A stretch of DNA of 64,000 nucleotides from JAKLIN01 sp964544395. Its GTDB lineage: Archaea; Nanobdellota; Nanobdellia; Pacearchaeales; GW2011-AR1. A model generated the notes under the pieces. It saw nothing but the letters and a program-made list of their open reading frames with translations. It did no database searches and was not told where the DNA came from. This document shows, in pieces, positions 24,738-34,197 of the stretch. Location: assembly GCA_964544395.1 (NCBI GenBank), contig CAZJAO010000001.1, positions 57,591 through 121,590 on the forward strand. The letters are read 5' to 3'. Numbering within the stretch: position 1 is the stretch's first letter; the number at the start of each line of letters is the position of its first letter. The position numbers and the translations under genes are program-made.

Positions 24738-25742
24738 TTATTTAGTTGTAACTTCTACTTTACCTTTTTCAATAATAACAGTATGTTCAGCTTGAGCGAC
24801 ATTTCTATGCGAAACTTCAATCAGCTGTGAAAACTGATGAAGATTTCCATTGTCTTCCAGTTGTTTTAATCCGAACATCGCGCCCTGTCCGAATTCTTTT
24901 ACAATCCACCTAGAACAGAAAGGCAATGTTGAATATTTGTCAATTACAAAATCGAGAATCTTTCTTGCAATCGGACTTCTTACATTCTTTTCATCAATCA
25001 GTTCATAAATGCCTGAAGGTTTTCCGTCATAAATTCTTCCGTTTCCAAAAGTTGCGAAAGGTTCTATTGCATAAATTCCTTCTTCAAACTTCTCTCTTGT
25101 TCCGCTGTTATAATTTGGAACTGAAAAGCCTGCATGCAATTCATAATGTGAGATAGAATGACCCGTCAGGTTCGTGATTGGAAAAGCCTTGTAAGATTCC
25201 ATTGTTTTCTGAATCTCTTTTCCAACTTCATTAATTGACTTTCCTTCTCCGACAATTTTCAGGGCATTATCAAGAGCTTTTTCAGCAGCAAGAATTAATT
25301 TTTTATTTTCATCATTTCCTTCTAAATCAAAAGAAAGAGAAGTATCTGCAATCCATCCATCAATATGAACTCCAAAATCAACTTTCAGCAAACCATGGGC
25401 TTTTGTTTGGTCATCAAAAGCAGGAGTGTAGTGTGCGGCAACATCATTAATGCTCAAATTCACGGGAAAGGCAGGCTTTCCATCAAGCTGGATAATTCTT
25501 CTCTCAATTTTTTCTGCCAGGTCTATTAAAAGCATGTCTTTTTTCACAATTTCCTTGACATATTCTCTGATTTCAGAAGTGATATGTCCTGCCTTCAATA
25601 TTTTTTGCTTGTCAAAATCAATTTCATCCAATCCTTTTTTTTGTTTTTTGTCTTTTTCAGAGAATTCCAAACTGGAACTTGACTTTGCTTCTTTTATCTG
25701 TTTTCTGAAAGGTGCCGCGCCCCCATAATTCTTTTCAGTCAT
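24738..25742 (-). CDS. map: Methionine aminopeptidase, type II
   Basis: 334 residues from the ATG at 25742; a TTG four codons earlier is less likely because TTTAAAAG stands at TATA distance from the ATG. The enzyme removes N-terminal Met. Metal ligands are visible as VDFGVHIDGWIADTS (two Asp), GHSISHYELHAG (His), YAIEPFATFG (Glu) and AEHTVI (Glu). The insertion between the Asp/His and Glu blocks is type II. A charged N-terminal extension of about 45 residues is unusual for an archaeal enzyme. Confidence 0.92.
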   Translation of the reverse strand: MTEKNYGGAAPFRKQIKEAKSSSSLEFSEKDKKQKKGLDEIDFDKQKILKAGHITSEIREYVKEIVKKDMLLIDLAEKIERRIIQLDGKPAFPVNLSINDVAAHYTPAFDDQTKAHGLLKVDFGVHIDGWIADTSLSFDLEGNDENKKLILAAEKALDNALKIVGEGKSINEVGKEIQKTMESYKAFPITNLTGHSISHYELHAGFSVPNYNSGTREKFEEGIYAIEPFATFGNGRIYDGKPSGIYELIDEKNVRSPIARKILDFVIDKYSTLPFCSRWIVKEFGQGAMFGLKQLEDNGNLHQFSQLIEVSHRNVAQAEHTVIIEKGKVEVTTK

Positions 25743-25797
25743 GTTAATAATCAATATTTTAGGCTTTTAAATTTGTGGTTCTGCTTTCAACTTCCCG

Positions 25798-26265
25798 CTA
25801 GGTGCTGAAGGTTCTGCTTTTAAGTCTTCGCATTTTAGGAACAAAGTTCCCAATCTTCTCTTCAGATGCCTTTCCGCAACCCAAAAAGTTATCCTTATAT
25901 TTCATAACCAAGAAATTCTTCTTGCCTGTTTTGATGTTCAGTTCCTGCCCTTGCATCCATTTTGTTGCTTGCTCTTCATCTATTTCAAAAATGTTCTTTT
26001 TAATCTGATTTTTCAAAGCTTGTGTTCCTTCAATGTTCAATTTCACGTCATTCCTTATTAATTTTGCAAAATAAACCCCTAATCTTTCAACAGGGACAAT
26101 TTCTTCCAGTTTCTTTATCTCTTCATTGGTTGCATCACCCGTAAATAAAAATAATTTTTCCTCACCAAGTTTCATAATTCTTCCTGAAAAGTGCTCTACT
26201 CCAAATTGTTCTCTTAAAAACTTTGCAACATTGTGCCATTCTTTGGTGTTTAGTATTTCTATCAT
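25798..26265 (-). CDS. PUA-like RNA-binding partner of the m5C methyltransferase
   Basis: 155 residues. The C-terminal half (FLVMKYKDNFLGCGKA, then NFVPKMRRL) resembles the PUA-like domain that follows NOL1/NOP2/Sun methyltransferases, and the gene lies 8 bp downstream of one. It may therefore present the RNA substrate to that enzyme. It probably came from splitting a single-chain protein or is a natural two-gene form. Confidence 0.75.
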   Translation of the reverse strand: MIEILNTKEWHNVAKFLREQFGVEHFSGRIMKLGEEKLFLFTGDATNEEIKKLEEIVPVERLGVYFAKLIRNDVKLNIEGTQALKNQIKKNIFEIDEEQATKWMQGQELNIKTGKKNFLVMKYKDNFLGCGKASEEKIGNFVPKMRRLKSRTFST

Positions 26266-26273
26266 ATTTATTC

Positions 26274-27230
26274 TTATTTTATCTTCCTAAATTTAGTTAT
26301 GAAAAATCCCTCTGTGTTATTATCAAAAGGAAAGACTCTGCACGCAAATTTAACTTTTTCTGAAAATTCCTTGTCTTGCCATTTTGTAATACCTTGATGA
26401 GTTTTAAGAGGAAGAGCAATTTTTTCAATTTCTATTTGCTCTGGAAATTCTTTCAAAACAAAGTCTGCAACTTCTTCATCTTCTTCGGGACCATAAGTGC
26501 AGGTTGAATAGACAACTTCTCCACCAACCTTTAGAAGTTTAATTGCAGAAGAAATTAATCTTTTTTGCAAAGAGGACATTTTCTTTATTCCATTTGGATT
26601 CCACATCAAGGCTGTTTTCGGATTTGCTCTCAAAGTTCCTTCTCCAGTGCAGGGGGCGTCTACAAGAATTTTATCAAATTCAAATCCATTTTCGAATAAT
26701 TTATTGCATAAAGCAGTTCCTTCTTTTCTTGTAACAATTACATTGCTTACACCACATCTTTCAAGATTGGAAGAAAGAATCTTCATTCTTCCAAAATCCG
26801 GCTCATTTGCAATAATCAATCCAGTATTTTTCATGAAAGAAGCCATCTCTGTTGTCTTGCTTCCTGGTGAAGCACATAAATCCAAAACTCTTTCATTTGC
26901 CTGGGGGTTCAAAGCAATTATTGGGAGCATGCTGGAAATTTCCTGAACATAATAATATCCAAGAAGATGTTCAAAGGTTCTTCCTATTTCCCCTGGTTCT
27001 AATTGTGATTCAATGACCATAATTTCAGGATGAGAATGAATTGGCTGATTTATTTTCCAGCCCTTGTCTTCCAGTTCTTTCTTTAGTTTATCAGGAGAAA
27101 TCTTAAGTTCATTTACCCTTATCGAGCTTAGGGGTCTTTGTTCCAAAGAAGAAACAAATTTTTCAAAATCATCCCCAAGTAGAGTTTTCATTCTATTTTC
27201 AAATTCTGGTTTAAGAGGATACTTTTGCAT
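26274..27230 (-). CDS. NOL1/NOP2/Sun RNA cytosine-5 methyltransferase
   Basis: 318 residues with the family signatures LCASPGSKTTEMA (SAM site), APCTGEGTLR and STCTYGPEEDE. The TC cysteine is the nucleophile and the PC cysteine aids product release. It methylates C5 of cytosine in rRNA or tRNA. The separate PUA-like protein is encoded immediately downstream. The target site cannot be told from sequence. Confidence 0.9.
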   Translation of the reverse strand: MQKYPLKPEFENRMKTLLGDDFEKFVSSLEQRPLSSIRVNELKISPDKLKKELEDKGWKINQPIHSHPEIMVIESQLEPGEIGRTFEHLLGYYYVQEISSMLPIIALNPQANERVLDLCASPGSKTTEMASFMKNTGLIIANEPDFGRMKILSSNLERCGVSNVIVTRKEGTALCNKLFENGFEFDKILVDAPCTGEGTLRANPKTALMWNPNGIKKMSSLQKRLISSAIKLLKVGGEVVYSTCTYGPEEDEEVADFVLKEFPEQIEIEKIALPLKTHQGITKWQDKEFSEKVKFACRVFPFDNNTEGFFITKFRKIK

Positions 27231-27263
27231 AAAAAATAAAAAGGATATGCGTTTAATAACTTA

Positions 27264-28124
27264 ATGAAAGAAGAGGTAAAAAGGGTAAAAGCTCCTGTTA
27301 GAATAGACTTTGGAGGGGGAACGACAGATGTTCAGCCTTTCCCAAAAATGCACGGTGGTGCAGTTCTAAATGCTTCTATAAACAGATACATTATAGGGGA
27401 GCTCAAATCAAGTGATAAAAAAGTTTCCTTGTCTTATTCCGGAAATATTCCTACTTCTTCGGGGCTTGGAACAAGCGGAGTAATGAATCTCGTCTGGCTT
27501 TCACTAATCAGCAAAAAAAAGTTTGCAGATGAAAATGATAAAATCTCTCTTGCAGAAGAAACATACAAATTAGAGCAGATAACAGGTTTGATTGGTGGAA
27601 AACAAGACCAATATGCAGGCGCTCTCGGAGGAATAAACTTTTTGGAATTTAATGATAACAAAGTAAAAATCCATAGATTAAAATTAAAACCAGCCTTTGT
27701 GAAAAAATTAGAGAATAATTTGATTCTTGTTTATACCGGCAAACCCCACTTCTCGGGGAACACTAATGGCAAAATGATTGAAGGATTAAAAAGCGGGAAA
27801 AAGGTAAAAAATTTTCTTAACATAAAAAGAATAGCAATCGAAATGAAAAATGCCCTTGAGAAAGAAGATTTGTACAGTTTTGCAGAATTGTTAAATGAAG
27901 AAACAGAAGAAAGAGAAAAACTCAATCCAGACATAGTTCCATCAAAAATAAAGGAAATGATTACGCTTGCAAAGAAAAACGGAGCGATAGCAGCTAAAAT
28001 TTGCGGTTCAGGTGGTGGAGGCTGTATTTTGTTCTTCGGAGACAAGCAAAAAATAAGAAAAATTTTCAAGGAAAAATGCATCGATTTCAAGTTCGATTTT
28101 GAAGGTTTGCATTGGATAAAATAA
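27264..28124 (+). CDS. GHMP-family sugar kinase
   Basis: 286 residues. KAPVRIDFGGGTTDV at the start, PTSSGLGTSGVM (the GHMP phosphate loop) and KQDQYAGALGG are as in the D-glycero-D-manno-heptose-7-phosphate kinase (HddA)/fucokinase-like branch; CGSGGGGCILFF is the C-terminal motif. It phosphorylates a sugar or sugar phosphate, possibly for surface glycans. The exact substrate is uncertain. No other sugar-nucleotide genes are nearby. Confidence 0.82.
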   Translation: MKEEVKRVKAPVRIDFGGGTTDVQPFPKMHGGAVLNASINRYIIGELKSSDKKVSLSYSGNIPTSSGLGTSGVMNLVWLSLISKKKFADENDKISLAEETYKLEQITGLIGGKQDQYAGALGGINFLEFNDNKVKIHRLKLKPAFVKKLENNLILVYTGKPHFSGNTNGKMIEGLKSGKKVKNFLNIKRIAIEMKNALEKEDLYSFAELLNEETEEREKLNPDIVPSKIKEMITLAKKNGAIAAKICGSGGGGCILFFGDKQKIRKIFKEKCIDFKFDFEGLHWIK

Positions 28125-28176
28125 TTCTGATTTTTTAGTTCGCAAAGTTTAAATAATCATTTCTTGGAGAGATAAA

Positions 28177-28773
28177 ATGGAAGGAGAAAGGCAATTATAT
28201 GCAAGAAGTGAAGGTACTGCTGTTACTCTTAGAAAACTTCCCGTCTCTTATTATGGAGAAGCATTTGCAGGGAAAAAATCGGATTTGGTAAGTTATAATG
28301 ACGGTTCAAGAAAGTTAAAAGCTGATGCACTATGTTATATAGAAGACGAGAGAACTTCTGTTACTAGCAAAGTGTTATTCAGAGTAAACCCACAGAGAAT
28401 TGTAAGGACAAGTGATTCTCCTCTTGTTGAGAAGATTGCAGTTGGTAAAGGAGAGCTAGAGTTTAGAGTAAAAGATGGGCAGATGTATGTTTGTTCAAGA
28501 AATAAAAGCGGAACAACGACTTATGAAATTTCCAAAGAGCTGGCGAGGGGCATAGCTCCAGAAGAGGCACTTAGAAATGCAGAAGCAAGTGTTTTAGCAG
28601 ATCTTGAAATGAGGAGAAGGCAAGCGGAAATGAGACTGAGTTTGGCTAATTACAATAGAAAGCAATTAGTTTTGGAAAGATTAAGAAAAGCAAGAAATAA
28701 TGCGGAGATTGATGATGAGACTCTAAATGGAGTCCTGAAACAATTGGCTGCAAGAGAAAGAGACGCTGCTTAA
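28177..28773 (+). CDS. Hypothetical soluble protein
   Basis: 198 residues. The first part is beta-rich; from about 125 on it is helical and Arg-rich (RRRQAEMRLSLANYNRKQL) and ends ARERDAA. No known family. An SD-like GGAGAG precedes the ATG. Its stop overlaps the polB stop by 4 bp in a convergent arrangement. Confidence 0.65.
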   Translation: MEGERQLYARSEGTAVTLRKLPVSYYGEAFAGKKSDLVSYNDGSRKLKADALCYIEDERTSVTSKVLFRVNPQRIVRTSDSPLVEKIAVGKGELEFRVKDGQMYVCSRNKSGTTTYEISKELARGIAPEEALRNAEASVLADLEMRRRQAEMRLSLANYNRKQLVLERLRKARNNAEIDDETLNGVLKQLAARERDAA

Positions 28774-31241
28774 AAATCTCCAAGGGTCATCTGTTTCTTA
28801 GTTTCTAAAATTGCATTAATGTCCAGATTGAAAACCTGAAAGATATTTTCAACAGCAGGAAGAATCTGATGTTTTAGATAATATTCAATGTCATATTCTC
28901 CTTCTTCATTTGCAAGTTTTACTCTATCTCTTACAAGTCCTTTCTTCTTCGGAGATGCAGAACCATTTGGGCTCTGCTCTGCGATATAATATTCTATCAA
29001 AGCTCCTTCATCAATTGGAATGTGCATCTCTTCCATTTTTTTCGCAGCAATGACGTGGGGAGTTATAGATTTGTATTCTGAAATAGGCTTTTTCAATTGC
29101 GTTCTTACTAAAATTTCTTCTTTGTCAATTCTGCGTTCCTTGATTTTTGCAGAAATCTCTTTTATATAAGTTAATGCTCGGTTCTCATTTCCATCTTCAA
29201 GAATCATTCTTAAAATTCTGTTTTGCGTTTCTCTTGCAAGGTCGCACCAATCTCTTCTTACTGTTTCAAATCCTCTTATCTTTAATTTTCCTTCCTCGCC
29301 AATCAGCGCATATTTCTTCTTGGCTCCAAATTCTCCTGTTCTCTTTGTAACCCATATTCCTCTCTTGTAAAAATCTTCTAATTCCAGTTCCATTATTCCG
29401 GGAAGTTTTTCATTCAATTTTTCAAGCATTTCAGTAGTTTCTTTTTTGGATTTTCCATTCTTCAGGAAAGCAATGGAATCGGTATCTGAATAAATTGTTT
29501 TGAATCCTGATTTGTCAATTTCATCAATCATTTTTTTAATGAAATCTCTGCTCAAGGATGTTGTTGCTGCGGAAGCTTCAGGACAATAATACCTTGCCCC
29601 GAAAAATCCCTGATATCCATAAGAGGCATTTGCCAAAAGCTTGAAAGCATTGCTTCTTGCTCTTGTAATCGCGCTGTCTTTTTTCTTTAATTCCTGCTTG
29701 TATTTTTTTCTCAAAAGAATTATTTCTTTCAGCATTTCAGGGAAGAATCCGGGCTTTTTGTCAAAATAAACTTTTCTGCCTATATCAACTTCAAGCGAAT
29801 CTTTTTCTTTTTTCTCAAGAAGAGTCGATGCAGACAGATTAAAAGTAACAATTATGCTTGGCCAATAGCTTGTGAAATCAAATAATACGATGTCTTCGTA
29901 TAGTCCGGGAGTAGGCTGAAAAACAAATGCTCCTTCATATTTCTCTCTCCTTCTTCTCTTTCCAATCTCTTCGGCCATTGGTCGCTTTTCAGGAATTTCA
30001 TTAAATCTTTCAAGATTATGAATTATGTAAGATTCAACATTCTTTGACATCCCATTTCTTGAAACATCAAACATAGGTTCCCCCATAACTCTTGAAAATT
30101 CTATCAAATCAGGCCAGAATTTGAAGAACAATTTGTAAGTAAGAATTGAATCATGAAGATTGTATTCAAAATAATCTTTCCAGTCAGATTCAGCCATTTC
30201 AGATAATCCCTTGAATCCGAATTCTTTTTTGTTATCGCCAAGAAACTCGCGAGCAACATCATTCAAGGACAAAGTTTCAGACTGCATATATTGCGAATAA
30301 GCACTGTCAATAAATTTCAGCAGGTCAATATGAACAATTCCATCTACTTTACATGTAAGAACAGCACCTCGGTGAAAAAGGGGCTGACTTCCATCAAGTC
30401 CGAAAGATAGCTTGACACCATTTTCTTCTGCTCTTGATTTAAGATAAGGCATATCAAAACCATCGCTGAAATATCCCACTAAAAAGTCAGGAGAAATCTT
30501 CTTTACATATTCCAAAAATCTTTCAAGCAGTTCAGCCTCATCTTTGACATATTCAACGTAATCAATTTTGTCCTTCGCACTTTTCCAAGTAATAACTTTC
30601 TTGAAATTGTCGGAAACAAGAGAAATCATAAGAATTCTTCCTTTTCCGATTCTGAACTCGTCTGTTTCAATATCAAAAGCCAAAACTCTTGGATTGAATT
30701 CATCCCTTTCAATTTTCTTGGCAGATTTTAACTTAATGCACAAATCAACTTCAAGGTTTGCATCTATTCCTCCAAAATCCAAACTGTTGTTAAGCACATC
30801 TCCTTCAATTTCATACCATGAAAGAGGAACAATTTTCTTCTCGATTATATAATGACTTACAAAGCCAAGGTCATAACCTCTTCTTTTTTCGATTTCATCC
30901 ATTCCAAGCTTATCCGCAATATCATGCAAATCCTTGTAATTTGTTGCAAAAATCTTAAACGCCTTAACATCTTTTCCCATGAATTTCTTATCATGAAGTT
31001 CAACTTTCTCAACTCGCGTTTGCCTGCCCTTTACATTCAATTGTATCTTCTCCATCTTCTCCCTTAATTTTTGTATCTGCTTGTCATTTATCTTGTCCTT
31101 CAAAATAGCCCAGAAATAGATATCACAGGAGTCAATTACACAAATCCTCTTGCCTTTTGCATCTCTTCCGATGAGTTTAGCATAATTTCTGCCTTCAAAG
31201 TCAAAATAGTCATAATCAAGGGGAATAAAGTCAAGTTTCAT
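28770..31241 (-). CDS. polB: Family B replicative DNA polymerase
   Basis: 823 residues from the ATG at 31241. An upstream start at 31346 would overlap the divergent gene and cross the shared promoter. Exonuclease motifs: FDIETD (about 190), VGYFSDGFDMPYL, and YNLHDSILTYKL. Polymerase motifs: A is DFTSYWPSI, where the common SLYPS is SYWPS; B is KLLANASYGYQG; C is YSDTDS. The end, QMTLGDF, is a PIP box for PCNA. Together with RFC, FEN1 and MCM in this window it forms the replication machinery. Confidence 0.94.
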   Translation of the reverse strand: MKLDFIPLDYDYFDFEGRNYAKLIGRDAKGKRICVIDSCDIYFWAILKDKINDKQIQKLREKMEKIQLNVKGRQTRVEKVELHDKKFMGKDVKAFKIFATNYKDLHDIADKLGMDEIEKRRGYDLGFVSHYIIEKKIVPLSWYEIEGDVLNNSLDFGGIDANLEVDLCIKLKSAKKIERDEFNPRVLAFDIETDEFRIGKGRILMISLVSDNFKKVITWKSAKDKIDYVEYVKDEAELLERFLEYVKKISPDFLVGYFSDGFDMPYLKSRAEENGVKLSFGLDGSQPLFHRGAVLTCKVDGIVHIDLLKFIDSAYSQYMQSETLSLNDVAREFLGDNKKEFGFKGLSEMAESDWKDYFEYNLHDSILTYKLFFKFWPDLIEFSRVMGEPMFDVSRNGMSKNVESYIIHNLERFNEIPEKRPMAEEIGKRRRREKYEGAFVFQPTPGLYEDIVLFDFTSYWPSIIVTFNLSASTLLEKKEKDSLEVDIGRKVYFDKKPGFFPEMLKEIILLRKKYKQELKKKDSAITRARSNAFKLLANASYGYQGFFGARYYCPEASAATTSLSRDFIKKMIDEIDKSGFKTIYSDTDSIAFLKNGKSKKETTEMLEKLNEKLPGIMELELEDFYKRGIWVTKRTGEFGAKKKYALIGEEGKLKIRGFETVRRDWCDLARETQNRILRMILEDGNENRALTYIKEISAKIKERRIDKEEILVRTQLKKPISEYKSITPHVIAAKKMEEMHIPIDEGALIEYYIAEQSPNGSASPKKKGLVRDRVKLANEEGEYDIEYYLKHQILPAVENIFQVFNLDINAILETKKQMTLGDF

Positions 31242-31263
31242 GTAAAAATTAGTTTCATAATCC

Positions 31264-31270
31264 TTAAATA
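31264..31270. promoter_or_regulatory. TATA element shared by divergent polB and neighbour
   Basis: TTAAATA (31264-31270) lies centrally between two divergent ATGs, at 31241 (minus, polB) and 31292 (plus). The centre is about 25 nt from each start, the distance usual for leaderless archaeal genes. Read on the other strand it is TATTTAA, also TATA-like. No other suitable box is visible in the 50-bp gap. Confidence 0.5.
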
Positions 31271-31291
31271 CCTTTTTTTGTGTAATTTTGC

Positions 31292-31945
31292 ATGGATGAG
31301 CATTTACTTGGAGAACCCGTAAATAGTAATGATAAACAGGTATCACCTAATCCCAGGACTAAAATGTTGGAAGAGAGATTAGAAGATGCCGGGCGGAATG
31401 GCAGATCTATTGAACTTTCATTAATAATAGATGAATTAGGAATAGAGCCAGAACCAAGATATCAAGTCTACTATGATCAAGGCATCGAATGGAGATCAAA
31501 TTTATCTAAAGTTCAAATCGAAGGAATTAAAATGAGAATAGGATTAATTGAAGCCAAACCCAAAAAAAGGCAGAATTTGCGTGCAATCGCTGAATCATAT
31601 TCAAAGGAAGATGAAGCACGTTCAGCTCCTGCTGAACCTGAAAAGAGACTACAACCTAAGCAGTATACAATAGCTCAATACGACATTGATAAAAGTATGG
31701 ATGGTTATGTAAAAGTAAAACGTGTTAATTTAAGAACTTATGAAGAAGCAATTAAATTCTTAGAAATGTTTGGTACACCTACATTAAAGATTGAGGGAGG
31801 AAAGCAGCTTCCCTTAAAAGAATGTACGCCCTCAAGAGTCATAGCTGCTGCAATTGGAAAATATGATGATGCCCAAATACGATTAAAAGAAAAGAGGGAT
31901 AATTTAAGAGAAATAATTAATGGTTCTCATCCCGAGTACGAATAA
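31292..31945 (+). CDS. Hypothetical protein divergent from polB
   Basis: 217 residues, acidic-basic mixed, with two parts joined by a Pro/Glu-rich linker (about 105-120). The second part (VKVKRVNLRTYEEAIKFLEMFG) looks like a small alpha/beta domain. No known family. It shares the bidirectional TATA element with polB. A role in replication is only suggested by position. Confidence 0.6.
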   Translation: MDEHLLGEPVNSNDKQVSPNPRTKMLEERLEDAGRNGRSIELSLIIDELGIEPEPRYQVYYDQGIEWRSNLSKVQIEGIKMRIGLIEAKPKKRQNLRAIAESYSKEDEARSAPAEPEKRLQPKQYTIAQYDIDKSMDGYVKVKRVNLRTYEEAIKFLEMFGTPTLKIEGGKQLPLKECTPSRVIAAAIGKYDDAQIRLKEKRDNLREIINGSHPEYE

Positions 31946-31975
31946 ATATTAAAACTCTGCTTGGTATTTCTAATT

Positions 31976-32047
31976 ATGAAAGTTTTCAAACTTCTTGTTT
32001 GGGATGCTGGAAATTGTAGAAACCCGCAGGAGGTTTCACATGTATGA
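31976..32047 (+). other. 23-codon upstream ORF overlapping the HerA-like gene start
   Basis: ATG at 31976 opens a 23-residue peptide (MKVFKLLVWDAGNCRNPQEV...) ending in TGA at 32045-32047, which overlaps the downstream ATG at 32040 in another frame. A TATA-like AATATTAAAA lies about 27 nt before 31976, the right place for a leaderless start. The peptide might control translation of the ATPase gene; it could also be accidental. Confidence 0.35.
32019..32037 (+). promoter_or_regulatory. SD-bearing hairpin, copy 1
   Basis: GAAACC (32019-32024) pairs with GGTTTC (32032-32037) around the loop CGCAGGA. The SD sequence AGGAGGT overlaps loop and 3' arm, and the ATG of the HerA-like gene follows by 3 nt. 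A similar element is at 42815-42846, where an added A in one arm is matched by an added T in the other. Confidence 0.5.
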
Positions 32048-33344
32048 TATCATAATCGGGAGGGACGCTTCTGACAAAGAAAAATTTGGTGACAGGGGAC
32101 TTATTTTCATTGGAAAGGGCTATGTTAAAATGGGACAATATACTTCTTTGAGCAATAGGATTTTAATGGACGTAGTAAGAAGCCATGTAGTTTTAGTAGC
32201 TGGAAAAAGAGGAAGTGGTAAATCTTATACATTAGGTGCAATTGCGGAAGAACTTTCTAATCTTCCAGCAGATATAAGCAAAAATATTGCTTCTCTGATT
32301 TTCGATACAATGGGGATTTATTGGACCATGAAATTCAGAAATGAAAAAGACAGAGACTTGCTTCTCGAATGGGGATTGAAAACCAAAAACTTGCCAGTTA
32401 AAATATTCGTTCCTTTCGGACATTTTGATGAATATCAAGCGAAAGGAGTTTCAGTAGATGAAAAATTCGCCCTTGATATAACTGAACTGAACCCCGAGGA
32501 TTGGATTATTACTTTTGGTTTGGATATGATAAGTCCGACTTCAATATTAATCGAAAGAACAATCTCCGAATTGAAAACAAAAGGCAGATTTGGAATAGGA
32601 GATATTATTGAAAGATTTGAAGGAGACGAAAAATCTGCACAGGAAACAAGAAATGCTGCAGTTTCTCTTTTTGAAGCAGCGCGAACATGGGGTGTTTTCT
32701 CAGAGAAAGGAAAAGATGCAACGCAAATAAGGGATTTGATTACCGCAGGAACTACTTCTGTTCTTGATTTAAGTGTATACAATTCAATTGGAGCTTTCAA
32801 TGTCAGGGCATTAGTAATAAGCCTTGTATCAAGAAAGATTTTCAACGAAAGAATGGATGCAAGAAAAAAAGAGGAAGTGCAGTCAATTTCAAAAGGTGCA
32901 AATTATCTTTCATCATTGGAAACTAAAGAAACTCCCTTGACATGGTTGTTTATTGATGAAGCCCACGAATTTCTCCCGCTTACAGGAAAGACTGCCGCTT
33001 CTGATGCATTGATTCAATTGCTTAGAGAAGGAAGACAACCAGGAATCTCTGTTGTTCTTGCAACGCAGCAGCCGGGGCAGATTCATAGAGATGTCATGAC
33101 TCAGTCAGACATAGTTATTTCTCACAGGGTTACATCAAAACCAGATTTGGACGCCTTAGGTTATATCATGCAAACTTATTTGAGCGAAAGCATAAGAAAT
33201 TATATGAATGACCTTCCCACATTAAAAGGTTCTGCAATTATTCTTGATGATAATTCCGAAAGGATTTATCCCATGAGAGTTCGTCCAAGATTCACATGGC
33301 ATGGTGGTGAGGCTCCAACAGCTATCGGTGTAGAAAAAAAGTAA
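32040..33344 (+). CDS. HerA-like ATPase (FtsK/HerA superfamily)
   Basis: 434 residues from the ATG at 32040, chosen over 31995 because a GGAGGT SD lies just before it. Walker A is GKRGSGKS, Walker B TWLFIDEAHEF. LREGRQPGISVVLATQQPG is the sensor region of HerA/DUF87 ATPases. Near the start, IIIGRD and FIGKGYVKMG resemble the HerA barrel. HerA hexamers translocate on DNA in end-resection with NurA; neither NurA nor Mre11/Rad50 is in the window, so function is provisional. Confidence 0.85.
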   Translation: MYDIIIGRDASDKEKFGDRGLIFIGKGYVKMGQYTSLSNRILMDVVRSHVVLVAGKRGSGKSYTLGAIAEELSNLPADISKNIASLIFDTMGIYWTMKFRNEKDRDLLLEWGLKTKNLPVKIFVPFGHFDEYQAKGVSVDEKFALDITELNPEDWIITFGLDMISPTSILIERTISELKTKGRFGIGDIIERFEGDEKSAQETRNAAVSLFEAARTWGVFSEKGKDATQIRDLITAGTTSVLDLSVYNSIGAFNVRALVISLVSRKIFNERMDARKKEEVQSISKGANYLSSLETKETPLTWLFIDEAHEFLPLTGKTAASDALIQLLREGRQPGISVVLATQQPGQIHRDVMTQSDIVISHRVTSKPDLDALGYIMQTYLSESIRNYMNDLPTLKGSAIILDDNSERIYPMRVRPRFTWHGGEAPTAIGVEKK

Positions 33345-34121
33345 TCATAATACTCTCAAATCGATTCTTATTCTATACTTGTAAGGAGAAATTTCGCCTG
33401 CTTTCTTTATCTTAAGAATTTGAATTTTCTTCTTGTTTTTTTCTGCTTCATTCAGAACTTTATTTTTTATCAGATTAATTTCATCACTTTTGCAGAAATC
33501 ATAATAATAAATTCTTGTTCCGGATTTGGAAAGCATAAATGCCTGTTTTAGAAAACTGTCTTTCAATTGTGGGCGAGGCATTACAATTGCATCAAATTTG
33601 TCTTTCAGTTTTTCTGCAACTTTCTTTATATCTCCGGGAACTAAAATGATTTTGTTCTTTAGTTTATTCAGCTCAATATTCAATTTAGCATATTCATTTG
33701 CTTTCTTATTTAGTTCATTGGAGTAGACTATCTTTGCTTTGGAAAGTTTGGCTATCACAATTGAGAAGGGGGAAATTCCTGCAAACATAACCAGAACCTT
33801 GTCTCCTTTTTTTATCTGGTGTGCAATTTCTTTCCTTTCATTGCTTAGTCTGGAGGAAAAATAAGTGTCATCAATGTTAAATCTGAACACGCATCCATTC
33901 TCTTTGTAAAGAGCTTCTTTCGTTTTTTCTCCTGCAAGATATTTCGTAGTTTGTTTTCTTAGTCTGCCTTTGAATTTGCCTGTTTTCTCCAAAACAGTTC
34001 GGATAGATTTATTTTTCTGAAGCAAGTCTTTTGCAAATTCTTTTTTGCTTTTGGAACTCACCCAAATTTGGAATTTCACAATTGCTATATTCCCCATAAT
34101 ATCAAAAGAACCTTTAATCAT
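33345..34121 (-). CDS. Trm5-like tRNA (guanine-N1) methyltransferase
   Basis: 258 residues with a class I SAM fold. FRFNIDDTYFSSRLSNER precedes VLVMFAGISPFSI (motif I), then IVYSNELNKKANEYAKLNI and DAIVMPRP. The order resembles archaeal Trm5, which makes m1G37 next to the anticodon. The N-terminal D1 domain appears short. A related amino-carboxypropyl transferase cannot be excluded. Confidence 0.8.
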   Translation of the reverse strand: MIKGSFDIMGNIAIVKFQIWVSSKSKKEFAKDLLQKNKSIRTVLEKTGKFKGRLRKQTTKYLAGEKTKEALYKENGCVFRFNIDDTYFSSRLSNERKEIAHQIKKGDKVLVMFAGISPFSIVIAKLSKAKIVYSNELNKKANEYAKLNIELNKLKNKIILVPGDIKKVAEKLKDKFDAIVMPRPQLKDSFLKQAFMLSKSGTRIYYYDFCKSDEINLIKNKVLNEAEKNKKKIQILKIKKAGEISPYKYRIRIDLRVL

Positions 34122-34197
34122 AGTAATACAAATAAACTAATTATTAAAAAGCTATCCAACAGGATAAATTTATAAAAACTATCAGAGTAAGAGAATT

